Positions 27,499 to 39,257 are shown, counted from the first letter of the stretch. The stretch is 64,000 nt of DNA from CADEED01 sp036677145 (GCA_036677145.1 JAKFFF010000101.1:62001-126000), one strand, 5' to 3'. Numbers and translations are program-made. The notes: generated by a model from the letters alone, not told the origin.

Positions 27499-28316
27499 CT
27501 TCGCCCGGCGCGGCGCAGGGAGCGTTCCAGGTCGCAACCTGGAACGTGAACTCGCTGCGTGTGCGCGGCGAACAGCTCCTGCAATGGCTCGCTGCGAGCG
27601 GTCCCGACGTCGTCGCACTGCAGGAAACCAAGATGCAGGATCCGGACTTTCCACATCCGGAATTCACCGCCGCCGGATATCACAGCGTGTTCAGCGGGCA
27701 GAAGACCTACAACGGCGTGGCGCTGCTCTCGCGTCATCCGATGACGGACATCGTGCGCGACATTCCCGGCTTCGACGATCCACCGCGCCGCGTGCTGGCG
27801 GCCACTATCGCTGCGCCCCTGGCGGGACGCCTGGGCAATTTCCGCGTGATCAACCTGTACGTGCCCAATGGCCAGGCGCCGGGATCGGAAAAGTTCGCAT
27901 ACAAGCTGCGCTGGCTCGAAGCACTCACGCGCTGGCTGAAGCAGGAAGCCGAGGCGCACCCGGGCCTCATCGTCCTCGGCGACTTCAACGTTGCGCCCGA
28001 AGATCGCGACGTGCACGACCCGGCCGCCTGGGTGGGTTGCGTACACGTGAGCCCCGAGGAGCGCGCCGCGCTCGCGGGCATCACGGCGCTCGGGTTGGTG
28101 GACGCGTTCCGACATTTCGAGCAGCCCGAGAAGTCGTACAGCTGGTGGGATTACCGCCAGGGCGCATTCCGCAGGAACAACGGCCTGCGCATCGATCTCA
28201 TCCTGGTTCATCAGCAGCTGCTGCCGCGCCTGACGGCCTGCCGCATCGACGTCGAGCCCCGCCGCGTCGAGCGCGCCTCGGATCACACGCCCGTCGTCGC
28301 CTGTTTCACCGCCTGA
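27495..28316 (+). CDS. xthA: Exodeoxyribonuclease III
   Basis: A base-excision repair enzyme with AP-endonuclease and 3'-phosphatase activity. The 273 residues show the endonuclease/exonuclease/phosphatase fold: ATWNVNSLRVR, LQETKMQD (catalytic Glu), INLYVPNGQ, GDFNVAPEDRDV (Asp and Asn) and the final SDHTPVVA (catalytic His). The start is GTG 27495, overlapping the prlC stop by 4 nt; the frame continues upstream but lies inside prlC. Coupling with prlC is likely. Confidence 0.95.
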   Translation: MTSPGAAQGAFQVATWNVNSLRVRGEQLLQWLAASGPDVVALQETKMQDPDFPHPEFTAAGYHSVFSGQKTYNGVALLSRHPMTDIVRDIPGFDDPPRRVLAATIAAPLAGRLGNFRVINLYVPNGQAPGSEKFAYKLRWLEALTRWLKQEAEAHPGLIVLGDFNVAPEDRDVHDPAAWVGCVHVSPEERAALAGITALGLVDAFRHFEQPEKSYSWWDYRQGAFRRNNGLRIDLILVHQQLLPRLTACRIDVEPRRVERASDHTPVVACFTA

Positions 28317-28380
28317 GGCCGCCAAACCTCGCCGCTTTACAGTATGTGGCGCGGCGCGGCGATGAGGATGAAGTGCGATC

Positions 28381-29487
28381 GTGACGCAGGTCACGCTCAT
28401 CTCAAACCCGGATTTTGCCTGCTGGCCTTTTGCAAACCCGCTGCCTAGACTCGCGCATCTTGTTAGTGCACGCATCACTGGCCTGGTCGTGATCGCCGAA
28501 GCCCGCCGAAGCGACTACGACGTGACCGACACGGTCCTCGTGAGCTCGGCTCCCGACGTTCGTGCCGCGGTCGAGGAATTGTTCGCCCGTGTCTGGCCGA
28601 ACCAGAAATTTCCCGCGTTCGCACACGTCTTCCACGACTTCGACCGCATGTTCTCGGGCCGCATGCCCGGTTACTTCGGCGTCGACACTGTCTACCACGA
28701 TCAGCAGCACACGCTCGACATCACGCTCGCGACGGCGCGGCTGATCGTCGGTCACGAGCTGCAGGTTCCAGAAGAGCAGAGATTCGGTGCCGAGCGCGCG
28801 ATGCTCGGCATCGTCGTCGCGTTGTTCCACGACGTGGGCTACCTGCGCTCGACGCGTGATGTCGACGTGCCCAACGGAGCCGAATTCACCACCGTGCACG
28901 TCTCGCGCGGCGCCGCGTTCCTGCAGGACTATCTACCCAAGATAGACCTGGGCGGCTGGGCCAAGATCGCCGCCGAAATCATCCACTACACCGGCTACGA
29001 GCGTCCGTTCAAGAATATCGTCGCACCCGATCCGCGCGATCACAAACTCGGCCACCTGGTCGGCACCGCGGATCTCATGGCGCAGATGGCCGACCGCTGC
29101 TATCTCGAAAAATGCCGCGACCGGCTGTACGCCGAGTTCGTGCTCGCCGGAGTCGCGTTGCCGGTGGGCGAAAACGGCCACGTGAAAGTGCGCTATGCGT
29201 CGGGACTGGACCTGCTGCGGCAGACGCCGAAGTTCGTGTTCGACATGCGCTCGAAACGCCTCGACGGTGAATTCAATCGCGCGTATCGCTATCTCGAGAT
29301 CCTGTTCGAGGGCCGCAACCCGTACATGGAATCGATCGACCGCAATCTCGAATACCTGCAGCGCATCCTGCGCAGCGAAAACTGGCGCCTGTTGCGCCGT
29401 CAGCCGCCGGTGTTCACGGGCGTCGAAGATTCGATGACCACGACGCGCACGCTGATGCTGGGCGCGATCAAGAAAGTCTGGGGCTGA
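28381..29487 (+). CDS. HD-domain phosphohydrolase-like protein
   Basis: A 368-residue protein containing an HD-type metal-dependent phosphohydrolase domain (about residues 95-230). The His and His-Asp residues appear as YHDQQHTLDITLA and VALFHDVGY, with later IIHYTGYERP and HLVGTADLMAQMADRCY as the distal ligands. There is no GYP motif, so it is not an obvious cyclic-di-GMP HD-GYP enzyme; nucleotide or other phosphohydrolase activity is possible. The C-terminal 130 residues are helical. The end overlaps the convergent M15 peptidase gene by 20 nt. Substrate unknown. Confidence 0.78.
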   Translation: MTQVTLISNPDFACWPFANPLPRLAHLVSARITGLVVIAEARRSDYDVTDTVLVSSAPDVRAAVEELFARVWPNQKFPAFAHVFHDFDRMFSGRMPGYFGVDTVYHDQQHTLDITLATARLIVGHELQVPEEQRFGAERAMLGIVVALFHDVGYLRSTRDVDVPNGAEFTTVHVSRGAAFLQDYLPKIDLGGWAKIAAEIIHYTGYERPFKNIVAPDPRDHKLGHLVGTADLMAQMADRCYLEKCRDRLYAEFVLAGVALPVGENGHVKVRYASGLDLLRQTPKFVFDMRSKRLDGEFNRAYRYLEILFEGRNPYMESIDRNLEYLQRILRSENWRLLRRQPPVFTGVEDSMTTTRTLMLGAIKKVWG

Positions 29488-30193
29488 GCAAAGCCTCTTC
29501 CGACGGCGGGTCGATGTCCGCCACGTATCTGACGAAGTTTCCCGGCAGCGCCGCCAGCACCGCCTCCTTCCCTTCGATGCCGGACGTTGCGAGCACCTCG
29601 CGCAGGCGCTCGGGCGTGAGCGTGGCCAGCGCACGCACCGCAACCGGCGCGTATGACAGATGCCACGGCTCGGGACTCACCCCTCCCCGGTCGCTCGCAT
29701 AGGGACGGAAGAATCCGAACGCATGCATGTGCGCATCCAGCCAGGTAGTTAGTCGCGCGAACGGTCCATCGGGCGCGTATTCGGCGGGCACGACCTGCAG
29801 GCGGTAACCTGCCGGACGCGCGTTCGCATCCATCACGTCGATATCGGTGCCCCAGTGATGCCGGCTCGCGCCGGGCAGCGCCGACCACCAGAGGATGGCG
29901 GCGACCCGTTCCGCCGCGCTCAATGCCAGGACATCGATCGATCGCCCGGCGCGGTCCTGCAGGGGGCGCTCACCGCGGAATTTCCCGTTCCAGATCGCCA
30001 GTTGCCGGTCGAAGTCCCGAAAGCTGGAGAACGCGACCAGATCAATACCATCCGCCGCGGCGGCGGCCCGCATGGCCAGAAAAGGTGCGATCACGTCCTT
30101 ATGCAAGGTGCAAGCGGGGTCGGACAGCTCCGACACGTGGTCCCGGGCGCGGCCAGTGACCTGATCCAGCGTGAATTTGTCTTTGTCCGGCAT
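29468..30193 (-). CDS. M15-family D-alanyl-D-alanine carboxypeptidase-like peptidase
   Basis: The 241-residue protein matches the VanY/M15B zinc peptidases that trim stem peptides of peptidoglycan: SSFRDFDRQ, then the zinc-site motif SRHHWGTDIDV (first His and Asp) and EPWHLSY (last His). I see no signal peptide from ATG 30193; a longer form from 30265 adds a leader that is not convincingly hydrophobic. It may work in the cytoplasm or use an unrecognised route. It diverges from the GGDEF-EAL gene with a 176-nt spacer that shows no confident promoter. Confidence 0.82.
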   Translation of the reverse strand: MPDKDKFTLDQVTGRARDHVSELSDPACTLHKDVIAPFLAMRAAAAADGIDLVAFSSFRDFDRQLAIWNGKFRGERPLQDRAGRSIDVLALSAAERVAAILWWSALPGASRHHWGTDIDVMDANARPAGYRLQVVPAEYAPDGPFARLTTWLDAHMHAFGFFRPYASDRGGVSPEPWHLSYAPVAVRALATLTPERLREVLATSGIEGKEAVLAALPGNFVRYVADIDPPSEEALLSPRLS

Positions 30194-30369
30194 CGGGCAG
30201 GCATCGTACCGCAGCACGGGCAGGCGCCTCCCGGCCGGAGAACTATCTGCGGACCTAATCGACATTGGCGCTGGATTGCGCCGTGGCGAAGGTGGCCGGC
30301 CCCGGAATTGCACGGGTAAGATTGCCAACGTTTTTCAAACCCTGCGTAGGGTCAGGTCGTAAGGGGCAA

Positions 30370-32871
30370 GTGGCCATCGTCAGCTTCAAGAGCAAATACA
30401 TCGCGGTCGCCGTCGTCGCGGCCGTGGTGGTTTCGCTCGCGATTGGCACCGTGTTGCTCCTCGAGGGGCGCGTTCAGCACAGGGCGCTCATCGACACCGC
30501 CGCCGTCGATTCGCGCGACCGGATCCTCGGCGAGCTGACGCTGCGGGCGAACGAGATCGGCCGTCACGTCGCAGCCCGCGTTTCGCCGGGAGTACTGCTG
30601 GGTGATCGCGCCGCGGTCGCCACGGAGATCGACGACTTCAAGCGCGACGAAACGCTGCTCGGCGTCGTGGTGCGCGATACCGCCGGCAACGAGCTGTATT
30701 CGTGGCGGCGCGGGCAGAACGAAGCCGGCACCCTGACGCGCAGTGTCATCGCGCCGGTGCGCGCGAATGTCCAGACGATGCCGGGCATCAATACGCCGCA
30801 AACGGTCGGCGAAGCCGAAATCGAAGTCCGTTCGCTCGAGACCTCGCCGGAAACCGCGGCCGCCCGCACTCATTTCGATTCCGTCGGGCGCAATCAAATG
30901 CGCCAGGCGCTGTGGATCGCGGGCGGAATCGGACTCTCGATCCTCGGCATCGGACTGACGCTCGCCTGGTGGGCCGGCCGGCGCATGCACCAGCCGATTT
31001 CCACACTGATCAAGAGCGCCGATCGCATCGCCCAGGGCGACTACTCGCGGCCGCTCGAAGTGGGCCGGCGCGACGAGCTCGGCGAGTTGCAGGCAGCGCT
31101 CGAGCGCATGCGGCAGAAACTGCGCCAGACGACGATCAACAAGAATTACCTCACGAACGTGCTCGGCAGCATGACGGACGCGGTGTTCGTGACGTCTCCC
31201 GACGGCGTCATCCGCATGGCGAACCACTCCGCGTGCAAATTGCTGGCGTGGGGCGAGGAAGAGCTGGTCGGCCGCGGCATCGTCTCGATATTCGATGAAC
31301 GCGAACGCGACAACTTCGACCTGCTGCGCGCGGCCCACGATACGCGCGAGGCGGTAGTCAAGACGCGGCACGGCCAGACCATTCCGGTCGCCATCACCGG
31401 TTCGCAGATCACGACTGACGACCCGCAATACCAGGGCACGATTTTCGTGGTGCGCAACGTGACCGAGCGCAAGCGCGCGGAGCGGCGCATTCGTTACCTG
31501 GCGCGTTACGACGCGTTGACGAAAGTGCCGAACCGCATGCAGTTCCAGCATCTGCTGCAGCAGGCGATCGCGCGCGCGACGCGCAACAAGACGAGCCTCG
31601 CGTTGCTGTACCTGGACATGGACCGGTTCAAGGAAATCAACGACACGTTCGGTCACGCGGCCGGCGACCGCACGCTCGAGATCCTGACCGAGCGCCTGAC
31701 GCGCGCGTTGCCGCAGGAAACGGTGATCGGCCGACTCGCGGGCGACGAATTCGCGATGTTCGTGGACGATCTCTCGGCGGACGCCGACAACCGCGGCACG
31801 GTCGCGCAGCTCGCGCGCGCGGTGCTGGCGGAGATCGGCCGCGCGTTCCAGCTCCAGGAACACGAAGTGTTCCTCACCGCGAGTATCGGCATCGCGTTCT
31901 GCCCGCGCGACGCGGAGAACGTCATCGACCTGATCCGCAACGCGGACGCGGCGATGTACCACTCCAAGCAGAACGGCGGCAATTCGTTCGCGTTCTACTC
32001 GCCGGAGATGAATGCCGCGGCGGTCGAGCGCTTGATGCTCAAGAGCAAGTTGCGCCGCTCGCTCGAGCGCGACGAGTTCATGGTGCACTACCAGCCGAAG
32101 GTCGACCTGCGCGACGGCCGCATCGTCGGCGCGGAGGCGTTGCTGCGCTGGCGCCTGCCGGGACATGGCGACATTCCGCCGTCCCATTTCATTCCGCTCG
32201 CCGAAGAGACCAACCTGATTCTCGAAGTCGGCGAGTGGGTGCTGAATCGCGTCTGCCAGGACTATCGCGAGCTGCAGCAGACGGTGAACTCGCCGGGCCG
32301 CATCTCACTCAACCTCTCGCTCAAGCAGCTGCGCCAGGCGAGTTTCATCCTCAGATTCCGCTCCGTGTTCCGTAAACACGGTGTCAGCCCGACCTGTTTT
32401 GAGCTCGAGATCACCGAAACCACACTGATGGCGGATTCCAAGCGCACGCTGCACCTGCTCGATGAGCTGTATGCGATGGGCCTGCACCTGTCGATCGACG
32501 ACTTCGGCACCGGTTATTCGTCTTTGTCGGCGCTGCAGCAATTCCCGATCGGCACGCTCAAGGTCGACCAGTCGTTCGTGCGCGACGTCGACGACGACGA
32601 AAGCGACGCGACCATCGTGCGCACCGTCATCGAGATGGGCCGCAGCCTCAAGATGAACGTCATCGCCGAAGGCGTCGAGTCCATCGGCCACCTCGCGTTC
32701 CTGCGCCGCCACCATTGCGGATTCGGCCAGGGCAAGCTGTTCGGCGAGCCCGTGACACTTTCCGAACTCAAACTACTGCTGGCGCGCCAGCAGGAAACGG
32801 GACCCGCCTTCGCCGGCCTCATCGGCCAGTCATCCGCGGTCGACGCCGTCGCCAAACCGCGGGGCGCCTGA
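30370..32871 (+). CDS. Membrane GGDEF-EAL cyclic-di-GMP enzyme
   Basis: An 833-residue signalling protein. TM1 (about residues 9-31), a periplasmic sensor region and TM2 (about 180-200) are followed by HAMP, PAS (about 255-370), GGDEF (about 390-550) and EAL (about 565-815) domains. The GGDEF signature reads AGDEF (457-461), with Ala for the first Gly, so cyclase activity is uncertain. The EAL domain keeps the catalytic set: Glu589 (EALLRWR), the Asn in SLNLSLKQLR, Glu in EITETTLM, DDFGTGYSS, LKVDQSF and EGVES. It is likely a phosphodiesterase, perhaps GTP-tuned. The GTG at 30370 is chosen for the AAGGGG ribosome site 5 nt upstream and for placing TM1 at the N terminus. Confidence 0.9.
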   Translation: MAIVSFKSKYIAVAVVAAVVVSLAIGTVLLLEGRVQHRALIDTAAVDSRDRILGELTLRANEIGRHVAARVSPGVLLGDRAAVATEIDDFKRDETLLGVVVRDTAGNELYSWRRGQNEAGTLTRSVIAPVRANVQTMPGINTPQTVGEAEIEVRSLETSPETAAARTHFDSVGRNQMRQALWIAGGIGLSILGIGLTLAWWAGRRMHQPISTLIKSADRIAQGDYSRPLEVGRRDELGELQAALERMRQKLRQTTINKNYLTNVLGSMTDAVFVTSPDGVIRMANHSACKLLAWGEEELVGRGIVSIFDERERDNFDLLRAAHDTREAVVKTRHGQTIPVAITGSQITTDDPQYQGTIFVVRNVTERKRAERRIRYLARYDALTKVPNRMQFQHLLQQAIARATRNKTSLALLYLDMDRFKEINDTFGHAAGDRTLEILTERLTRALPQETVIGRLAGDEFAMFVDDLSADADNRGTVAQLARAVLAEIGRAFQLQEHEVFLTASIGIAFCPRDAENVIDLIRNADAAMYHSKQNGGNSFAFYSPEMNAAAVERLMLKSKLRRSLERDEFMVHYQPKVDLRDGRIVGAEALLRWRLPGHGDIPPSHFIPLAEETNLILEVGEWVLNRVCQDYRELQQTVNSPGRISLNLSLKQLRQASFILRFRSVFRKHGVSPTCFELEITETTLMADSKRTLHLLDELYAMGLHLSIDDFGTGYSSLSALQQFPIGTLKVDQSFVRDVDDDESDATIVRTVIEMGRSLKMNVIAEGVESIGHLAFLRRHHCGFGQGKLFGEPVTLSELKLLLARQQETGPAFAGLIGQSSAVDAVAKPRGA

Positions 32872-32874
32872 GTT

Positions 32875-33495
32875 TCACGTCGAGGACTTCGCCTCCCTGA
32901 GGCAGCTCATCTTCAGGGTGGCCGCCTGTTTGTCCAGTAGTTCGGCGACGGCCGCGATGCGCCGCACGTTGGCCGCGCGATCCACGATGATCAGCACGTT
33001 GGTGTCCGGATGCGCCGCCAGGTGCGCGTATTGCGGCATCATCGGCCGCAGGACCGGCACCGAGGTTGCCGCGCACGCGCTGCGCAGCTGCATGACCCGC
33101 GTCATGAGTTCATCGTCGCCGATTTTCGGATCGTCCGCCGTGAACATCGGCATCGCCTGCTGGCGCGCGAGCGCGTCCGGGAACACGCTCACGAGGCCGT
33201 TGCGAGTGGTGGTCGCGTAGCCGTTCAACCGCAGGATCGCGAGCAAGGTGTCGTAATCGACTTTGTCGGCTTCGATGCCCACCACCGATATACGCCCCGC
33301 GACATGCGACTCCAGCGCAAACCGCCGGCCGGACTTCTTCGCCACCTTGTCGATCAGTTCACCGACATCGATGGTCGGCTCGCTCGCGGTGACCGGCACT
33401 GTCAGTCGCGCGGCATTTTCTTCGACGGCCGGCGCCACTGCCGGCAGACATGCCGCGGCAAAGGCGATCGTGGCGAACAGCTTGCGGATCCTCAT
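32875..33495 (-). CDS. Stand-alone secretin-type N-domain protein
   Basis: The 206-residue protein has a signal peptide (about residues 1-23), then two small alpha/beta domains like the N0/N1 domains of secretins: VGELIDKVAKKSGRRFALE and ISVVGIEADKVDYDTLLAILRLNGYA, then a domain with MTRVMQLRSACAATSVPVLRP and DTNVLIIVDRAANVRRIAAVAELLD. The beta-barrel secretin domain is absent and the gene ends normally, so this is a short family member rather than a fragment. It may bind peptidoglycan or a secretin partner; GspAB lies elsewhere in the window. The ribosome site GGGAG supports ATG 33495. Confidence 0.7.
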   Translation of the reverse strand: MRIRKLFATIAFAAACLPAVAPAVEENAARLTVPVTASEPTIDVGELIDKVAKKSGRRFALESHVAGRISVVGIEADKVDYDTLLAILRLNGYATTTRNGLVSVFPDALARQQAMPMFTADDPKIGDDELMTRVMQLRSACAATSVPVLRPMMPQYAHLAAHPDTNVLIIVDRAANVRRIAAVAELLDKQAATLKMSCLREAKSST

Positions 33496-33530
33496 CGTGA
33501 TACTCCCTGGTTGATTGCGGAATGGTCGGA

Positions 33531-34349
33531 TCAGTAGCGGCGTCCCGGTGGCGGAGGCGCGAAGCCGAGCACCGACTCGTCCCAGAACCGGTTGCGCTCG
33601 CCCTCGTTCACGCAGTCCATCACACGCTTGCGGCACAAAGTCTCGCGCCACTCGTACTTGATGAAATGCCGGCTGTCGGCGCGCGATTCGGCGACGAACT
33701 CGACATTGACGGCATGATCGACACGCCGATCGCCGTAACCGGTACCCGCCGATTCGTCGCGGCGCGCGCGCGATTCCGCCTTCGCGACGTCCGCCGAGCG
33801 CTCGGCGGCCGCCGGCGCAGGCGCTTCCTGCGCGCGGCCGCGGTCCCTCTCACGATACGGTTGATAGGCCGGCAATGGGGGCGGCACTTCGCGGTACACC
33901 GCGACGGCAATCACGCCGCGCGCGGAACGGTCGCCGAATGCTTCGGCGTACGAGTCGCTCCATTCGGTGAAATAGAACTCGTTGATGGCCGACAGGTTCG
34001 CGCGCCAGCCGGCGTATTCCTGGGTGGTCCAGGCATCGAGCACGTACATGGGCTCACCGCGCCCGAGGTCGGATTTTTTTCCGTTGATGATGTTGCGGCC
34101 GTCGACCGCGATGACCAGGCCGAGGCGCTGCCCCGACGTATTGCGCACACGCACTTCGTAGTGCTCGCCCCTCTCGGCCTGTAGATAGGAGCGCAGTGCA
34201 CCATCGCGCGCCGTGACCGGAAACTCCCGGAACACGCGGCCATCGCGCCCCACGACTTCGATCACGACCGGCGAGGTGCTTCCGGCGTTTGCCGCTGACG
34301 CAAGCATCCAACTACCGGCAAACGCGGCGAACCAGGGAACACGTTTCAT
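33531..34349 (-). CDS. Exported protein of unknown function
   Basis: The 272-residue protein begins with a signal peptide (cleavage near SAANA, residue 22). A beta-rich domain (about 25-150) carries SPVVIEVVGRDGRVFREFPV, QRLGLVIAVDGRNIINGKK and WSDSYAEAFGD. A variable Pro/Arg/Glu linker follows, and then a C-terminal part with two Cys (LCRKRVMDCVNE) that could form a disulfide. I do not recognise the family. It is 35 nt upstream of the secretin-type gene on the same strand, so the two may be co-transcribed. No promoter or operator is recognised. Confidence 0.6.
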   Translation of the reverse strand: MKRVPWFAAFAGSWMLASAANAGSTSPVVIEVVGRDGRVFREFPVTARDGALRSYLQAERGEHYEVRVRNTSGQRLGLVIAVDGRNIINGKKSDLGRGEPMYVLDAWTTQEYAGWRANLSAINEFYFTEWSDSYAEAFGDRSARGVIAVAVYREVPPPLPAYQPYRERDRGRAQEAPAPAAAERSADVAKAESRARRDESAGTGYGDRRVDHAVNVEFVAESRADSRHFIKYEWRETLCRKRVMDCVNEGERNRFWDESVLGFAPPPPGRRY

Positions 34350-34414
34350 TTGACATCTCCTCGCGCACGCAGTGTGCGTACGCAGGGATGAACGTGGCGT
34401 GAAGGCTGGTCGGG

Positions 34415-35080
34415 TCAGGCGTCCTCGGGCAGCGCGATCATCAGGTGACGCGCGGATGCGTATCCTTCCGGTAGCGTCCAGCCATGTTCACCGAGCAATT
34501 GTTCGGCGGGCGGCCAGGGCTCCCCGTCGAGCAGCACCTCGCCGCCGGCGATCTGCCCTTCGAACGAGCCGACGAACACCCGCACCCAGTGCGGCCCCGG
34601 GCCGGCCTCGCGGCAAAACAGTTCCGAAAGCTTGCCGAAGAACGCCGGATATCCCTCGATGCCTGCGTCCTCGCGGGTGGCCAGCGTGAGCAGGGGTCCG
34701 GTGCAGACCCGCCAGCCGTGCGCGGCGCCCTTCCAGTCCTCCCATTCGATCTGTTCCGACTTGCGCTCGTGGCGGGTCAGCGCCGCGGCAATGACGTGAA
34801 ACGACCCGATCAGGAATTTTTCGAAGGCATTCTTCTCGGCGCTTTCGAGCGATCCGCCGATACCGGCGAAGGAATCGAGGAATTCACGGCCACCCAGGCG
34901 CGGCGATGAAATCACGAAATCGACCTGGACCTGGAATGTCCCGCTCACCCCCTCACGCGTGAAGACGCGCGGTTCGACGACCAGGCCGTCACCCGCGGCC
35001 AGCGCGTTGCCCGCCCGCTCGGCGGGCAGGCCGTGCGCGGCGAATGTCGCGCGCAACTGCTCGAGTATCCGTTCGCTCAT
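34415..35080 (-). CDS. DUF6348-like protein
   Basis: A 221-residue soluble protein with no signal peptide or TM segment. It resembles the DUF6348 group: an N-terminal helix, an alternating beta region (VQVDFVISSPRL), IGGSLESAEKNAFEKFLIGSFHVI and the C-terminal WVRVFVGSFEGQIAGGEVLLDGEPW. No catalytic motif is obvious. It diverges from the ABC-F gene. The family call is from memory of the pattern. Confidence 0.6.
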   Translation of the reverse strand: MSERILEQLRATFAAHGLPAERAGNALAAGDGLVVEPRVFTREGVSGTFQVQVDFVISSPRLGGREFLDSFAGIGGSLESAEKNAFEKFLIGSFHVIAAALTRHERKSEQIEWEDWKGAAHGWRVCTGPLLTLATREDAGIEGYPAFFGKLSELFCREAGPGPHWVRVFVGSFEGQIAGGEVLLDGEPWPPAEQLLGEHGWTLPEGYASARHLMIALPEDA

Positions 35081-35163
35081 GCGTGTCTATTTCATCCCAT
35101 TTCGACCGCCCGCCGCGCACCTTTCCATGCAATGGGGGCCACTGTTCCCTAGAATCGCGCGCC

Positions 35164-37063
<1,900 letters not shown>

Positions 37064-37074
<11 letters not shown>

Positions 37075-38611
37075 GCCGGACGAATTAACGCCTGATCCGT
37101 CTCCTCCCCCTCCGGAGCCTCGCCGCAATCGTCGTTACGGCCGCTGGCTCCTCTACAGCTTTCTCGGCGTGTGGCTCGTCGTCGCGCTGTGGAATCTCTA
37201 CAAGCCGCTGCCCCCGGGAACGCATGTGCGCGGCCCGATCGTCGAAACGCCGCTGGCCGGACTGCGCTTCCTCAATGATGTGACCGGCGCGGACGCCTTT
37301 GGCGTCCCGGTCGTACACCAGCAGATATTCGATCGCGTGATCGGGATGATCGGCAATGCGCGCGAGTACCTGGTGCTGGATTTCTTCCTGCTGAACGCAC
37401 AGCGCGGCGCCGACAATTCCGGCGCGCCGCACCGCGAGCTGTCCCGCGAGTTGCGCGATGCGCTGCTGGCCCGCAAGCGTGCGGTGCCCGAACTACGTGT
37501 GCTTGTCATCACGGATCCCATCAACGAAGTTTATGGCGCGCTGCCGGCGCGCGATTTCGCGGTGCTCCGCGGCGCGGGCATCGACGTGGTCACCGTCGAC
37601 CTCGACGCGCTGCGCGATTCGAACTTCATCTACTCCGCCTTCTGGCGGATCACGATGCGCTGGTGGTCGGGCAACGGCGACGGCGAAGCCTGGCTGCCCA
37701 ACCCGCTCGACGCGGGCCCCGACCAGGTGAGCTTTGGTGCCTGGGCCCGGCTGCTCAACTTCAAGGCCAATCACCGCAAGGTGATCATCGGCGACGATGG
37801 GCGCGGCGGCATCACGGGCATCGTGACCTCGGCGAATCCACACGACGCGAGCAGTCTGCACACGAACGTCGCGCTGCAGGTGACCGGGACGGCGCTCGAA
37901 CCGCTGCTCGAGAGCGAACTTGCGCTGGCGCGCCAGTCCGGATGGGATGGTAGTTGGACGCCGCCCGCACCGGCCGCATCGGAGGCCATGGTTGTCGCAT
38001 CGGCCGAGAACACCGCACGCGTGCAGGTGCTCACCGAGGGCGAGATCGGCGCCGCGATCGTGCGCAACCTCGCCGGCGCGCGTGCGGGCGACAGCATCGA
38101 CGTCGCGATGTTCTACCTCTCGGATCGGGACATGATCGACTCGTTGCTCGCCGCAGCGCGGCGCGGCGTGACCGTACGCGTGCTCCTCGATCCTAACAAG
38201 GATGCTTTCGGCAGAACCAAGAACGGCATCCCCAACCGCTCGGTGGCCACCGAACTCGCGGGCGCGTCGGACGGCGCCATCCAGGTGCGCTGGTATCGCA
38301 CGCATGGCGAGCAGTTCCACGCCAAACTCGTCGCGTTGCGCACGGTGGACGAATTCTGGTTCACGCTCGGCTCCGCGAATCTCACGCGGCGCAATCTCGA
38401 TGATTTCAATCTCGAGGCGAATGTGGCGGTCGGCGTTCCGCTCAATTCCGAGATCGCCGCGAACGTCAGCGGCTGGTTCGAGGGAATATGGAGCAACAAC
38501 GGCCCGCCGGCCCTCGAATACACCGCGGAATTCGGCGCCTACGCCGACCCGGCCCAGGGCACGTACTGGCTCTATCGGCTGATGGAATCGACCGGCCTAT
38601 CTACTTTCTAG
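37064..38611 (+). CDS. Phospholipase D-like membrane protein
   Basis: The 515-residue protein has one N-terminal TM helix (about residues 25-45, WLLYSFLGVWLVVALW) and two PLD repeats. The first has HxKxxxxD as NHRKVIIGDD followed by TSANPHD. The second has QFHAKLVALR followed by GSANLTRRNLDD, with Arg where the Asp of HxKxxxxD is expected. The PLD family makes or breaks phosphodiester bonds; cardiolipin synthesis or lipid cleavage is possible, but the altered second repeat leaves activity in doubt. The start overlaps the yheS end by 11 nt. Confidence 0.8.
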
Positions 38612-39257
38612 CTTCGATGGCGGGCGGCGGTTCATTCGCGGCCGCGGCGGCGGCCGCACGCGCGAGTTCGTTCACCGCGTTGGAGGTCGCCGTGCCGAAG
38701 GCCGCGACTACCGCGTTCATGCGATCTTCGGCCGCCTGCGCCGTGCCCTGCGCGGTGAAACTCGCGAGCAGCGCACGGTCGCGGTGCCGGCCCAACGTGG
38801 CGTCGAGCGTCACGTACACGGTCGGAACCCCGCCGCCCGACGAATAGTCGGCCTCGAAGCGCCGCAACGTCACGCGCAGGTCGTATTGCGGCGGATAAGG
38901 GGAGTTGTCACCCAGCACCGAAGCGAACGTGCCTTCGGCGCGCAGGGCCTGGAGAATCATGCTTTCGACCATCACCGGCGCGGGCGCCGCCCAGCGGCTG
39001 GCTGCGTAGGAATCGAAGCGCTGCTCGCTGCGCAGCAGGACGATGCGGTCGGAATCGAGACCGGGCCCCGCTTCCGGCCGATGTACCTGCACGCTGCCCA
39101 CGTTCGCCGTCGGCGCCGCCGCGTTGGGACTCGGCGCCAGGCGCAGCACGTACGCCTGCGGCGCCGGCAAAGTGGTCTCGAGCAGTCCGCCGCAGCTGGT
39201 GAGCGTGATCACGCCCGCGAGCCCCGCGCAATTTCGAACGCATGTCCAGACATTCAT
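38601..39257 (-). CDS. ABC-type transport auxiliary lipoprotein, PqiC-like
   Basis: A 218-residue lipoprotein with a lipobox LTSC at about residues 19-22. The mature part matches the PqiC/DUF330 family: PQAYVLRLAPSP at the start, SDRIVLLRSEQRFDSYAASRWAAP and a final Ala-rich helix. PqiC-type lipoproteins sit in the inner leaflet of the outer membrane and work with MCE proteins. The start overlaps mlaD (ATGA). The 3' end overlaps the convergent phospholipase D-like gene by 11 nt. Confidence 0.85.
   Translation of the reverse strand: MNVWTCVRNCAGLAGVITLTSCGGLLETTLPAPQAYVLRLAPSPNAAAPTANVGSVQVHRPEAGPGLDSDRIVLLRSEQRFDSYAASRWAAPAPVMVESMILQALRAEGTFASVLGDNSPYPPQYDLRVTLRRFEADYSSGGGVPTVYVTLDATLGRHRDRALLASFTAQGTAQAAEDRMNAVVAAFGTATSNAVNELARAAAAAAANEPPPAIEARK

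Noticed and set aside
26005..27654. A 549-residue minus-strand frame across prlC and xthA
   Set aside because: It crosses two complete genes and has no family features.
30265..30369. An earlier start for the GGDEF-EAL protein
   Set aside because: The extra 35 residues are not signal-like and push the first TM helix away from the N terminus; the GTG with AAGGGG is better.
30352..32187. A 611-residue minus-strand frame across the GGDEF-EAL gene
   Set aside because: It has no recognisable domain or ribosome site and lies antisense to a complete gene.
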